Of a DNA stretch of 64,000 bases, positions 41,507-50,034 are shown one piece after another. Within the stretch, counting starts at the first letter, position 1. Every line of letters begins with the position of its first letter. Where the stretch lies: positions 62,001 through 126,000 of the forward strand of contig CAJGBY010000001.1 in the NCBI GenBank assembly GCA_904501735.1, given 5' to 3'. The notes under the pieces are model-generated. The model ran no database searches and was not told the origin of the DNA. It saw only the letters and a list, made by a program, of their open reading frames with translations. The DNA is from an uncultured Muribaculaceae bacterium (GTDB lineage Bacteria; Bacteroidota; Bacteroidia; Bacteroidales; Muribaculaceae). The translations under genes were made by a program, and so were the position numbers.

Positions 41507-43804
41507 TTAAAGATTGATTCTTACACCAATGTAAGCACTTCGAGGAAGCATAGGACCATACATGTAACCTGAGTCGCGAAGTTCGCCCTTATCGAAGTCG
41601 TCTTGGAACGAATTGAATATGTTGTGTACGCCAGCATTGAGTTGTAGAGTAGCGTAATCAAATAGCTTGAAGTCATAGGCTGCCTTGAAGCCAACATCGG
41701 CAAAACTCTTGGTACGCTCGGCAACATCGATATCGGTACCCGAACCTTCATAGTGTTGCATCAACATAGGACCAGTAAATGTTCCTGTAAGACCAAGTGT
41801 CAATGGCTTGATAGGGTTGTAGTTCAAAGTTAAATATCCGTAAGCATCGGGAGTGCGGAACATTTCTTTCGAAGCAGGAACATTAGGGTTGTCGCTCCAT
41901 TGTTCAGCTTGTTTGTATCGGCTGCGTTGAAGTGTCATGCCACCTTGTAGTGAAAAGTGTGATGAGAATACAGCACGCATTTCGAGATTACCACCGAAAA
42001 CGGTTGCGCCTGATCCGTTGTAGCGCTCAAGAACTTCGTTGCCGAGAGCATCTTGACCGATAGTGCGAAGTGCGAACACATCATCGAGAGTTGTGTAGAA
42101 ACCTTCAACAAGAACATTGGTTTGTACATTGCCTATATTGAAATAAAGGTCGCTTGAAAGACTCACGCTATGAGAACTTTCTTCCTTCAAATTTTCGGCA
42201 AGAACAGTAACCACGCGTTCGCCACCAACTACAGCCACATGGAAGTCTTCGTCGAATGCTTGAGGAGCACGGAAACCTGTTGAATAAGAAAGTCGAAAAT
42301 TAGCATTTTTAGAAGGATTGAAACGGATGTTAGCACGAGGAGATATGATGACATTGTCGACAAGAGAGTGTTTGTCGATGCGAGCGCCTACAAGGAAGCC
42401 CCAAGTGTCGTTACGCCATTCGTTTTGCACAAATCCACTGAAGATGTTGATCTTTTGAAGGTGGTCGTGGTCGTAGCCAAGAGTGATGTCGTGAAGATAG
42501 TTGTGGTTGTATTCAGCACCAGCCATAAATTCGGCAGGCATAAACAAAAGATTGTCGATACCAAGAGTGTATTGAGCACCACCTAATACTACAAGGTCGT
42601 GAGTGTTGCCATAAGCATTAGGATCCATTCCACTACCATAGTAGCTGTCGCGCTTGGTGTCTTGAATAGAGGCATATACATTCCATTTCACCTTTTGGTT
42701 GTCGCTCCAATAATTGAAGTTGATGTCGCCCCCATGGATTTGGTGGTCGGTTTGTTCGGTGATGTAGGTTTCGTGTGCAGGCTTGTCGAGTTGATCGCCA
42801 CCACGACGGAATTCCTCTGTAGCACGATATTCAAGAGTGAGGCGAGTGTTGTCGCTTGGACGCATGAAGGCGCGCGCGCCGATAGTTTTAGATTTGATTT
42901 CGCCAATTTCGGTGAAACCATCGCCGTCGTGGTCGTAGCTTGCACGATCGCGGTTTTGTCCGTAAATCATCAAGCCAAGTCGGCGATTGTCGGTAGTAAT
43001 CGAAGCGTTTACCGTAGTGTTGTTGTCGATAGCGTCGGTCATGCCGATAGAAGTGAGAGTGTGAGCCACTTCGGCGCTATTAACAATAGGGTCTTTGGTG
43101 ATGATATTGATAGTACCACCAATAGATGAAGAGCCAAACAAAGCTGAGCCACCACCACGCATAACTTCGACGCGGTCAATCATATTAGCAGGAATTTGCT
43201 CAAGACCATATACACCTGCAAGAGCAGAGAATACTGGGCGTGAATTCATGAGCACTTGTGAGTAGTGTCCGTCGAGACCATTGATGCGCACTTGAGTGAA
43301 ACCACAGTTTTGGCAGTTGTTTTCGACGCGCACACCTGGCTGGAAATTAAGACCGTCGGCAAGGCTGCATGCGCTCACAAGGTCGAAAGTTTTTGCGTTG
43401 AGCACATTGACAAGAGTTGAGCTATTGCGTCGTTTTACCTCGCCTTTGTTACCTGTTACCACGATTTGTTCGAGTTGCATCACATCTTCCACCAATAGGA
43501 AATTCACTTCTTGAGTGATGTCGCTTTTGATTGTAACTTCATATTGTTGTGAAATATAACCAATGCAAGAAGCTTCGATAGTGTATTTGCCATTTTCTAC
43601 ATTCTTAAGGAAGTAGTGGCCAGTGGCATCGGTCATAGTGCCATAGGTTGTGCCAGTGAGGCGTATAGTAACATAAGGCAAGTGTTCGCCAGTTTTCTTG
43701 TCTATAACATGCCCCACGACATTGGCGTCGGTGAGTTCGGCTTGCGCAAAAGCAGAGCCTATTGCCATCAATGATAGCAATAATGAAAGGAAAAATTTAT
43801 TCAT
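41507..43804 (-). CDS. TonB-dependent outer-membrane receptor (probable metal or metallophore uptake)
   Basis: 765 residues. A Sec signal peptide (SLMAIGSAFAQ) precedes a carboxypeptidase-D-like domain (VVGHVIDKKTGEHLPYVT, about residues 28-110). A plug domain follows, with CQNCGFTQVRINGLDG and VEVMRGGGSALFGSSSIGG, then a 22-strand-type barrel ending in YIGVRINL. It lacks the SusD partner of glycan receptors and resembles siderophore/metal receptors (BtuB/FepA type). The upstream gene encodes a His-rich exported protein, which supports metal uptake (perhaps zinc). The plug carries an unusual CxxC near residue 162. Confidence 0.85.
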   Translation of the reverse strand: MNKFFLSLLLSLMAIGSAFAQAELTDANVVGHVIDKKTGEHLPYVTIRLTGTTYGTMTDATGHYFLKNVENGKYTIEASCIGYISQQYEVTIKSDITQEVNFLLVEDVMQLEQIVVTGNKGEVKRRNSSTLVNVLNAKTFDLVSACSLADGLNFQPGVRVENNCQNCGFTQVRINGLDGHYSQVLMNSRPVFSALAGVYGLEQIPANMIDRVEVMRGGGSALFGSSSIGGTINIITKDPIVNSAEVAHTLTSIGMTDAIDNNTTVNASITTDNRRLGLMIYGQNRDRASYDHDGDGFTEIGEIKSKTIGARAFMRPSDNTRLTLEYRATEEFRRGGDQLDKPAHETYITEQTDHQIHGGDINFNYWSDNQKVKWNVYASIQDTKRDSYYGSGMDPNAYGNTHDLVVLGGAQYTLGIDNLLFMPAEFMAGAEYNHNYLHDITLGYDHDHLQKINIFSGFVQNEWRNDTWGFLVGARIDKHSLVDNVIISPRANIRFNPSKNANFRLSYSTGFRAPQAFDEDFHVAVVGGERVVTVLAENLKEESSHSVSLSSDLYFNIGNVQTNVLVEGFYTTLDDVFALRTIGQDALGNEVLERYNGSGATVFGGNLEMRAVFSSHFSLQGGMTLQRSRYKQAEQWSDNPNVPASKEMFRTPDAYGYLTLNYNPIKPLTLGLTGTFTGPMLMQHYEGSGTDIDVAERTKSFADVGFKAAYDFKLFDYATLQLNAGVHNIFNSFQDDFDKGELRDSGYMYGPMLPRSAYIGVRINL

Positions 43805-43872
43805 TTTATAATTAATTTTATAGATACATTAATATTGTTTGCGTCGCATAAGCAATGCAAAATTTTCACATA

Positions 43873-43887
43873 GGTGCACAATGCACC
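43873..43887. promoter_or_regulatory. operator-like inverted repeat upstream of the TonB receptor
   Basis: GGTGCA and TGCACC separated by CAA form a perfect 6-bp inverted repeat 69 bases upstream of the receptor ATG. No exact TAnnTTTG box is seen in this gap; AAATTTTG on the minus strand (43856-43863) is a near match. A metalloregulator site is possible but untested. Confidence 0.4.
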
Positions 43888-43941
43888 ATTGTCCTAAATA
43901 CAGAAAGTATAAAGGACTTAAAATAAGTTACATTAATGATT

Positions 43942-44280
43942 CTATAAAACTGGAGGGGCTCGGAGTGAGAAATACTGATTTACAGTAATGTAATCAAACA
44001 ATTCATCGCTTAGAATGATAGTGCCAAGCAGATTCTCAATTACATCGGATAGAATGAATATGAAATTGAGAGTAGAATCGTAGTGCGAAATGCAAAAAAT
44101 GGTCTTAATGGCACTCGCTGAGTGATTGTGTGCAGAGGAACCTAAGTGAGAGTGAACGACAACGACATTACCCACTTTGTGCTCGTGAGCAAAGAAAGTG
44201 ATATTACCCACATATCCAATGAATAGGATAGTGAGGAATAGGGCTATTATTCGTTGTTTCAATGTTATAGATTCTCTCAT
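43942..44280 (-). CDS. small His-rich exported protein next to the TonB receptor
   Basis: 112 residues from the ATG at 44280; the open frame extends to 44487 but would run through the promoter and terminator of neighbours. A hydrophobic N-terminal helix (IIALFLTILFIGYVGNITFF) is followed by HEHKVGNVVVVHSH and SSAHNHSAS, giving six His within about 30 residues. Similar small His-rich proteins precede metal-type TonB receptors in Bacteroidetes. A periplasmic metal-binding or relay role for the receptor is inferred. The C-terminal part is unremarkable. Confidence 0.65.
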   Translation of the reverse strand: MRESITLKQRIIALFLTILFIGYVGNITFFAHEHKVGNVVVVHSHLGSSAHNHSASAIKTIFCISHYDSTLNFIFILSDVIENLLGTIILSDELFDYITVNQYFSLRAPPVL

Positions 44281-44311
44281 TAATATTTTGATATAATTCA
44301 AAAATAGATTA

Positions 44312-44319
44312 CAAAGGTA
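44312..44319 (-). promoter_or_regulatory. -7 promoter box of the His-rich protein gene
   Basis: The minus strand reads TACCTTTG, 31 bases before the ATG at 44280; a TTG about 20 bases upstream may serve as -33. It fixes the start at 44280 rather than 44487. Confidence 0.6.
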
Positions 44320-44353
44320 CGAAAAATGCCAATTTTTTGCAACTCTTAAAATA

Positions 44354-44383
44354 AAAAAGCAACCAAATGATTGGTTGCTTTTT
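44354..44383 (-). terminator. terminator after dnaJ
   Basis: A perfect 13-bp stem (44354-44366 with 44371-44383) closes an ATGA loop, with A5 and T5 ends. It lies 6 bases past the dnaJ stop. Confidence 0.88.
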
Positions 44384-44389
44384 GGGGTG

Positions 44390-45565
44390 TTATTGGAAGA
44401 AATCACGCATGCGTTGGAAAATCGATTTCTTCTTTTCTTCGGTAGGCTTGATGTTTTCGCTGTCGCGCAACTTTTCGATAGCCTCACGCTCTTCCTTGTT
44501 GAGAGTTTCGGGAATGTAGACCGAGATATTGATGTATTGGTCGCCAGTGCCGTAGTAGTTAGGCGAAGGAAGACCTTTGCCCTTCAAGCGAAGCACCTTA
44601 CCTGGTTGTGTACCTGGGTCGATAGTAACGCGAACCATGCCGTCGATAGTAGGAACTTCAACCTTGCCACCGAATACAGCAGTAGGGAAGTCGATCATCA
44701 TGTTGTAGAAGATGTTGTTGTCCTCGCGAATTAGTTCTGGGTCCTTTTCTTCGCTGATAACCACATGAAGGTCGCCAGATACACCACCGAAACGAGGCGC
44801 ATTACCCTTGCCTTGAACGCGAAGGATATTGCCATCGGCAACACCTGCAGGAATGTTGATAGAAATCACTTCTTCCACTTTCTTCACGCCTTCGCCGCCA
44901 CACTTTTCGCACTTGTTGTTGATAGTATGTCCGTTGCCATGACATTGAGGGCACACCACTTCAGATTGCATCATACCGAACATGGTTTGTTGAGTGCGCA
45001 CTTGTGTACCAGTGCCGTTACAAGCCGAACAAGTAGTGAAATCGGTACCATTCTTAGCGCCTGTACCTTTACAATCTTCACATTCGGCATTGCGAGGTAT
45101 CTTGATCTTCTTGGTAACGCCATGAGCTACATCTTGTAGAGTAACCTTAACGGTGATGCGCAAGTCGTCGCCCACATTTTGACGACGGCGAGTACCACGA
45201 CGACCACCGCCACCGAAACCTCCAAATCCACCGAAACCTCCACCGAAGATGTCTCCAAAGTGGCTGAAGATGTCTTCCATAGACATGCCGCCACCGAATC
45301 CGCCACCGAATCCACCTTGACCACCCATTCCTGCGTGGCCGAATTGGTCGTAGCGAGCGCGCTTGTCGGGATCGCTTAGTACTTCATAAGCCTCGGCAGC
45401 CTCTTTGAACATTTCTTCGGCCTCTTTCTTTTCGGCTTCAGTCTTGTCGCCTTGACGGTCGGGGTGATATTGAATAGCTTTTTTACGATATGCTTTCTTT
45501 AGTTCGTCGGCTGTAGCTGTTTTTGCTACGCCAAGCACTTCGTAGTAGTCTCTTTTTTCTGCCAT
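44390..45565 (-). CDS. dnaJ: chaperone protein DnaJ
   Basis: 391 residues. The J-domain (residues about 4-72) has the HPD motif in IQYHPDRQ. A long Gly/Phe-rich linker (about 80-125, with many GGFGG units) leads to the zinc centre with four CxxCxGxG repeats (CEDCKGTG, CSACNGTG, CPQCHGNG, CEKCGGEG) and C-terminal substrate domains. It is the DnaK co-chaperone. It follows grpE by 17 bases in one operon; dnaK is not in the window. Confidence 0.95.
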   Translation of the reverse strand: MAEKRDYYEVLGVAKTATADELKKAYRKKAIQYHPDRQGDKTEAEKKEAEEMFKEAAEAYEVLSDPDKRARYDQFGHAGMGGQGGFGGGFGGGMSMEDIFSHFGDIFGGGFGGFGGFGGGGRRGTRRRQNVGDDLRITVKVTLQDVAHGVTKKIKIPRNAECEDCKGTGAKNGTDFTTCSACNGTGTQVRTQQTMFGMMQSEVVCPQCHGNGHTINNKCEKCGGEGVKKVEEVISINIPAGVADGNILRVQGKGNAPRFGGVSGDLHVVISEEKDPELIREDNNIFYNMMIDFPTAVFGGKVEVPTIDGMVRVTIDPGTQPGKVLRLKGKGLPSPNYYGTGDQYINISVYIPETLNKEEREAIEKLRDSENIKPTEEKKKSIFQRMRDFFQ

Positions 45566-45582
45566 AGTTGTAGGGGAATGAA

Positions 45583-46161
45583 TTATTGTCCAACAACCAC
45601 CTTAGCGTGGCGTAGAACTTTGTCGTTGATAGAATAACCTTTTTGAACGGTGTCGATAATCTTGCCTTTCAAGTCTTCGCTTGGAGCAGGGAATGTCGTA
45701 ACTGCTTCGTGAATATCGGCATCGAAAGCCTCGCCAGTAGTTGCCATTTCTTTGACACCATTGCTTTCGAGGTATTTGATAAGCTTGTTATAAATGAGTT
45801 CAACGCCTTCGCGCACAGCTTGCACATCGTCGGTAGCAGCATTAGCTTGGATAGCGCGATCGAAGTCGTCGATGATAGGAAGAATATCCTTCATAGCTTT
45901 TTCGGCAGCATTCTTGATGAGTTCTACCTTTTCCTTAGCATTGCGCTTGCGGAAATTGTCGAATTCGGCCATAAGGAACATGTATTCTTTCTTTTCGTTG
46001 GCAAGTTGTGCTTCAAGCTCAGCTATGCGTTCTTCGGGCGTAGGTTCGGCTTGAGGTTCTTGCGCTTGCTCGTTTTCGTCGCAAGCATTATTATTTTCTA
46101 CAGTTTCTTTTACTTCTTCGTTAACGATTTCTTCGTTTAGTTCTTTTTCTTGAGTACTCAT
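45583..46161 (-). CDS. grpE: nucleotide exchange factor GrpE
   Basis: 192 residues. An acidic Glu/Asn-rich N-terminus and a long coiled coil (about residues 40-85, with DNFRKRNAKEK) precede a beta-wing domain containing the DADIHEAV and VVVGQ-type terminal segments. It releases ADP from DnaK. Its upstream region (46162-46304) contains TTTG followed after 19 bases by TAGAACAA, only a partial promoter match; a CIRCE or other heat-shock operator was not seen. Confidence 0.94.
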   Translation of the reverse strand: MSTQEKELNEEIVNEEVKETVENNNACDENEQAQEPQAEPTPEERIAELEAQLANEKKEYMFLMAEFDNFRKRNAKEKVELIKNAAEKAMKDILPIIDDFDRAIQANAATDDVQAVREGVELIYNKLIKYLESNGVKEMATTGEAFDADIHEAVTTFPAPSEDLKGKIIDTVQKGYSINDKVLRHAKVVVGQ

Positions 46162-46304
46162 ATATGTTTTTGTTCTATTTTTCAGTGTAAAAAGGGCAAA
46201 TTTCCATTGTTAGCCTTTTTAAGAGGTTAACGCAATAATTATATGGCAAAAATATTGCCAAATTGTCATTATGATAACAAATTAGGGTAAAGTGGCGTTC
46301 TCTT

Positions 46305-47126
46305 TTAGAGATTTATAACATACGCATCGATTTCGGCGAAAGCAGACTTGGCATTTTCTGCCATATTGGCACTCTCGAAGATGCCGAAAATCGAAGAACC
46401 CGAGCCACTCATTGATGCATATACGGCACCAAGGTCGTAGATTTGTTGCTTAATGTCGGCAAGTTCGGGATGTGCAGCGAATACACTTGGCTCAAAGTCA
46501 TTTTTGAGTAGGTTTTTCCACTCGGCGATAGGTTGCGACAGGATGTTGGTTAGTTCGATGTCGCTTGGCTTAGGTGTAACGCGTGAGTAGGCTACTGCAG
46601 TAGGGACACTCACATTAGGCTTCACGAGAAGTAATGTTTTGCCTTTGAGTTGTACTTCGGTAGGTGAAAGGATGTCGCCAATGCCAGTTGCCATCATAGG
46701 AGTGTTGTAGATGAAGAAGGCACAATCGGCACCAAGTCGGGCAGCGCGTTGAGCCAGTTCCTCCTTGGAAAGATTGAGCATAAACATCTCGTTGAGAATC
46801 AACATTACACTTGCAGCATCGGATGAACCACCACCAAGACCTGCACCATCGGGGATGTTCTTGCGTAGATAGATGTCGACAAGAGGAAGATTAAATTCCT
46901 TTTCGAGCGAGCGATAAGCTTTCATAACAAGGTTTTTCTCAACAGGGCAGTCGACAGGGCGGCCGCTTGTGGTGAGAGTTGAAAGTTCGCCTTTAGCCTT
47001 CACTATTTCAACGATGTCGGTGAGAGCGATAGGGTAAAATACGGTTTCGATGTTGTGATATCCGTCGGGACGACGATTCACGATGTTCAATCCAAGATTA
47101 ATCTTAGCGTTAGGGAATTTAATCAT
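46305..47126 (-). CDS. ispE: 4-diphosphocytidyl-2-C-methyl-D-erythritol kinase
   Basis: 273 residues of the GHMP kinase family. The N-terminal FPNAKINLGLNI segment with RPDGYHNIE contains the conserved Lys, and IPDGAGLGGGSSDAA is the ATP-binding loop. A C-terminal SGSGSSIFGIF segment is the third GHMP motif. It phosphorylates CDP-methylerythritol in the MEP isoprenoid pathway. It is divergent from dnaB. Confidence 0.94.
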   Translation of the reverse strand: MIKFPNAKINLGLNIVNRRPDGYHNIETVFYPIALTDIVEIVKAKGELSTLTTSGRPVDCPVEKNLVMKAYRSLEKEFNLPLVDIYLRKNIPDGAGLGGGSSDAASVMLILNEMFMLNLSKEELAQRAARLGADCAFFIYNTPMMATGIGDILSPTEVQLKGKTLLLVKPNVSVPTAVAYSRVTPKPSDIELTNILSQPIAEWKNLLKNDFEPSVFAAHPELADIKQQIYDLGAVYASMSGSGSSIFGIFESANMAENAKSAFAEIDAYVINL

Positions 47127-47157
47127 AGTTTAGCTGTCGTACGAATTATTTACGGCA

Positions 47158-47165
47158 CAAAGTTA
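47158..47165 (-). promoter_or_regulatory. -7 promoter box of ispE
   Basis: The minus strand reads TAACTTTG, 31 bases upstream of the ispE ATG. No clear -33. Confidence 0.55.
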
Positions 47166-47229
47166 CAAAATACTTTGCATTGTTGATAGCGTGTTGATAA
47201 TTTGTTGGGATAAAAAAGTGAGAATATTC

Positions 47230-47259
47230 TTTGATATAAGAGTGCATTCATTAACTTTG
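47230..47259 (+). promoter_or_regulatory. promoter of dnaB
   Basis: TTTG at 47230-47233 and TAACTTTG at 47252-47259 are separated by 18 bases; the ATG follows 25 bases later. Confidence 0.65.
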
Positions 47260-47284
47260 CAAGTGGAAAATAAAATAGAGAGAA

Positions 47285-48859
47285 ATGGCTGACGAACAAA
47301 GAAACTTCAGAAGATATAATTCGCAGAAAAAAGATGCTGCGCTCGATATGGGCAAACTGCAACCACAAGACACTGAACTTGAAGAAGCGGTGCTTGGTGC
47401 ATTGATGCTTGAAAAAGATGCTTATGTGGCAGTGTGCGACATCTTGAAGCCCGAAAGTTTCTATGATGTGCGCAATCAAAAGATTTATGCGTCGATACAG
47501 TCGCTTGGTGCGATGCAGCGCCCTATAGATATGCTTACTGTGACCGAACAACTCCGTCGAGATGACAATCTTATAGATGTGGGTGGCCCGTTGCGTATAT
47601 CTGAATTGACTGCGCGTGTGTCGAGTGCTGCCAATGTGGAGTATCATGCTCGCATCGTAGCACAGAAGTATCTTGCGCGTGAGCTTATTTCATTTTGTTC
47701 AACAGTAGAATCGAAAGCGTTTGATGAGTCGAACGATGTTGATGACCTATTGCAAGAAGCTGAAGGAAAATTGTTTGAAATCACTCAACACAATGTAAAG
47801 AAAGAGGTAACTCAAATTGACCCTGTGATTAGCGAAGCTATCAAGAAGATGGAAGATGCAGCTAAGCGCGAAAGTGGTTTGAGTGGATTGCAAACAGGTT
47901 ATCACGACTTGGATAAGATTACTTCGGGTTGGCAAGAAAGTGACTTGATTATCATTGCTGCTCGTCCGGCGATGGGTAAGACAGCGCTTGTGTTGTCGAT
48001 GGCTAAAAATATGGCTGTTAATTTCAATACACCAGTGGCTATATTCTCGCTGGAAATGTCGAATGTGCAGCTTGTGAACCGTCTTATAAGTAATGTGTGC
48101 GAATTGAATGGTTCGAAGATTAAGAGTGGTCAACTATCTCAATATGAATGGGAAAAATTGATGTCGAAAGTGAAATTGCTATATTCGGCACCATTGTATG
48201 TAGATGATACACCGAGCCTTTCAATCTTTGAATTGCGTACAAAAGCGCGCCGACTTGTGCGCGAACATGGCGTGAAGATTATTATTATCGACTACTTGCA
48301 GCTGATGAATGCGAGTGGTATGAAATTCGGTAGTCGCGAACAAGAAGTAAGTATGATTTCGCGTTCGTTGAAGCAACTTGCAAAAGAATTGTCGATTCCA
48401 ATTATAGCATTGTCACAGTTGAACCGTAGTGTTGAAAGCCGTACCGATGGAAAGCGTCCACAATTGTCGGACTTGCGTGAATCGGGAGCGATCGAGCAAG
48501 ATGCCGATATCGTGTGCTTTATCCACCGTCCAGAGTATTATACTAAGGCATCGGAAGATAGTGAGGGTAATGACATTCGTGGTCTTGCTGAATTTATCAT
48601 TGCAAAGCATCGTAGTGGTGCTGTTGATGATGTGAAGATGCGATTTATTGGTGATTATGCTCGATTTGATAATTGGGACGATAATTATAATTCGATTCGA
48701 GGAGGAAGCGAAACATATGGCTCAAAAATGAATGATGATAGTGGTGATGAACAAGCAGAAACGCCTATTGTGGGTATATCAGCACCATTGCCCGATAATT
48801 TGCCATTAAGCAATATTGACTTCCTGAACAATAAAGATGATGAACCAGTTCCTTATTAA
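47285..48859 (+). CDS. dnaB: replicative DNA helicase DnaB
   Basis: 524 residues. The N-terminal domain (PQDTELEEAVLGALML) and the RecA-like C-terminal domain carry Walker A AARPAMGKTAL near residue 230, the SLEMS motif, Walker B IIIIDYLQLM, the SQLNRSVE motif and an arginine-finger-region KHRSGAVDDV. It unwinds DNA at the replication fork. There is no intein; an Asp/Ser-rich tail of about 70 residues follows the core. Confidence 0.95.
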   Translation: MADEQRNFRRYNSQKKDAALDMGKLQPQDTELEEAVLGALMLEKDAYVAVCDILKPESFYDVRNQKIYASIQSLGAMQRPIDMLTVTEQLRRDDNLIDVGGPLRISELTARVSSAANVEYHARIVAQKYLARELISFCSTVESKAFDESNDVDDLLQEAEGKLFEITQHNVKKEVTQIDPVISEAIKKMEDAAKRESGLSGLQTGYHDLDKITSGWQESDLIIIAARPAMGKTALVLSMAKNMAVNFNTPVAIFSLEMSNVQLVNRLISNVCELNGSKIKSGQLSQYEWEKLMSKVKLLYSAPLYVDDTPSLSIFELRTKARRLVREHGVKIIIIDYLQLMNASGMKFGSREQEVSMISRSLKQLAKELSIPIIALSQLNRSVESRTDGKRPQLSDLRESGAIEQDADIVCFIHRPEYYTKASEDSEGNDIRGLAEFIIAKHRSGAVDDVKMRFIGDYARFDNWDDNYNSIRGGSETYGSKMNDDSGDEQAETPIVGISAPLPDNLPLSNIDFLNNKDDEPVPY

Positions 48860-48865
48860 AAAGAT

Positions 48866-48899
48866 AAAATAGGTGATGAGAATGCTCATCACCTATTTT
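48866..48899. terminator. terminator between dnaB and cysK
   Basis: A 15-bp stem (48866-48880 with 48885-48899) with an AATG loop is flanked by A4 and T5-T7 runs. It can serve both convergent genes. Confidence 0.88.
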
Positions 48900-48900
48900 T

Positions 48901-49851
48901 TTATTCTGTGGAATAGTTATCGTAGTCGTAGAGGGCTGTTGAGAGGTATCGTTCGCCTCTGTCGGGTAGTAGAGCAACGATGGTTTTGCCTTTGTTTTCG
49001 GGGCGTTTGGCAAGTTGTGTAGCAGCCCACATTGCAGCACCCGAAGATATTCCTACGAGTAGACCTTCTGTTTGGGAAAGCAAGCGACTGGTGCGTATAG
49101 CATCATAATCTGTTACGCGAATAACTTCGTCGACAGCATCACGATTGAATGTATCGGGAACAAAATTGGCTCCAATGCCTTGAATCATGTGAGGAGCTGC
49201 ACGACCTTCGGAAATCATTGGCGATGCGTCGGGCTCAACGGCAACAATCTTCACATTAGGGTTGTGCGCTTTAAGTCCTAATCCTGTGCCACTCACTGTT
49301 CCTCCAGTGCCCACGCCAGCTACGAAGATATCAACTTTGCCATCGGTGTCGCGCCATATTTCCTCGGCTGTGGTGTCGATGTGAGTAGCAGGGTTGGCAG
49401 GGTTGGCAAATTGTTGCAAAATTATAGAGTTAGGAATAGAGGCGTTGAGTTCTTCGGCTCGTTTAATAGAACCAGTCATACCTTCGGCACCAGGAGTTAG
49501 TACCACTTGGGCGTTGAGAGCTTTGAGGAGCATTTGTCGCTCACGACTCATAGTGTCGGGCATAGTGAAAATGGCTTTATAGCCTCGAGTAGCAGCCACG
49601 AAAGCAATGCCAACGCCAGTGTTTCCACTTGTGGGCTCGATAATAGTACCCCCAGGAAGTAGTTTACCTTTGCTTTCAGCATCAAGAATCATGGAATAAG
49701 CAACACGGTCTTTTACACTACCAGCAGGATTGAAATATTCAAGTTTGGCGAGTAATGTGGCTTCACAATTTTCGGCTTTGTGGTATTTCTTGACATCCAA
49801 AAGAGGAGTGTTGCCAATGAGTTCGGTGAGGCATTGTGCTATTTTTGCCAT
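48901..49851 (-). CDS. cysK: cysteine synthase A
   Basis: 316 residues, a PLP-dependent fold type II enzyme. LTELIGNTPLL opens the N-domain; FNPAGSVKDRVA contains the PLP Lys near residue 45; PTSGNTGVG binds the substrate carboxylate; and GTGGTVSGTG holds the PLP phosphate. It makes cysteine from O-acetylserine and sulfide. It has its own promoter box at 49880. Confidence 0.94.
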   Translation of the reverse strand: MAKIAQCLTELIGNTPLLDVKKYHKAENCEATLLAKLEYFNPAGSVKDRVAYSMILDAESKGKLLPGGTIIEPTSGNTGVGIAFVAATRGYKAIFTMPDTMSRERQMLLKALNAQVVLTPGAEGMTGSIKRAEELNASIPNSIILQQFANPANPATHIDTTAEEIWRDTDGKVDIFVAGVGTGGTVSGTGLGLKAHNPNVKIVAVEPDASPMISEGRAAPHMIQGIGANFVPDTFNRDAVDEVIRVTDYDAIRTSRLLSQTEGLLVGISSGAAMWAATQLAKRPENKGKTIVALLPDRGERYLSTALYDYDNYSTE

Positions 49852-49879
49852 AAAAATATCGATTTAGTTAATTAATATA

Positions 49880-49887
49880 CAAAATTA
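49880..49887 (-). promoter_or_regulatory. -7 promoter box of cysK
   Basis: The minus strand reads TAATTTTG, 28 bases upstream of the cysK ATG. Confidence 0.55.
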
Positions 49888-49979
49888 GTGAAAATTATTG
49901 TATTTAGAATGTATTTCATACAAATATTACAAATATCAGTGGTAAAAAGTTGAGGAAAGCGTGAATATCGAATAAAAAA

Positions 49980-50008
49980 GGAGCTGCGCCTAAAGAAAGC
50001 ACAGCTCC
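49980..50008 (-). terminator. terminator after the GDPD/T9SS gene
   Basis: GGAGCTG (49980-49986) pairs with CAGCTCC (50002-50008). The minus-strand continuation is CTTTTTTATTC. It lies 26 bases past the stop at 50035. Confidence 0.82.
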
Positions 50009-50034
50009 GATTGCGTTATTGAATAACTTGAGTG

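Noticed and set aside
44281..44487. A longer form of the His-rich protein beginning at 44487
   Set aside because: The extension crosses the promoter box at 44312, the dnaJ terminator and the end of dnaJ; the signal-peptide-like N-terminus begins at 44280.
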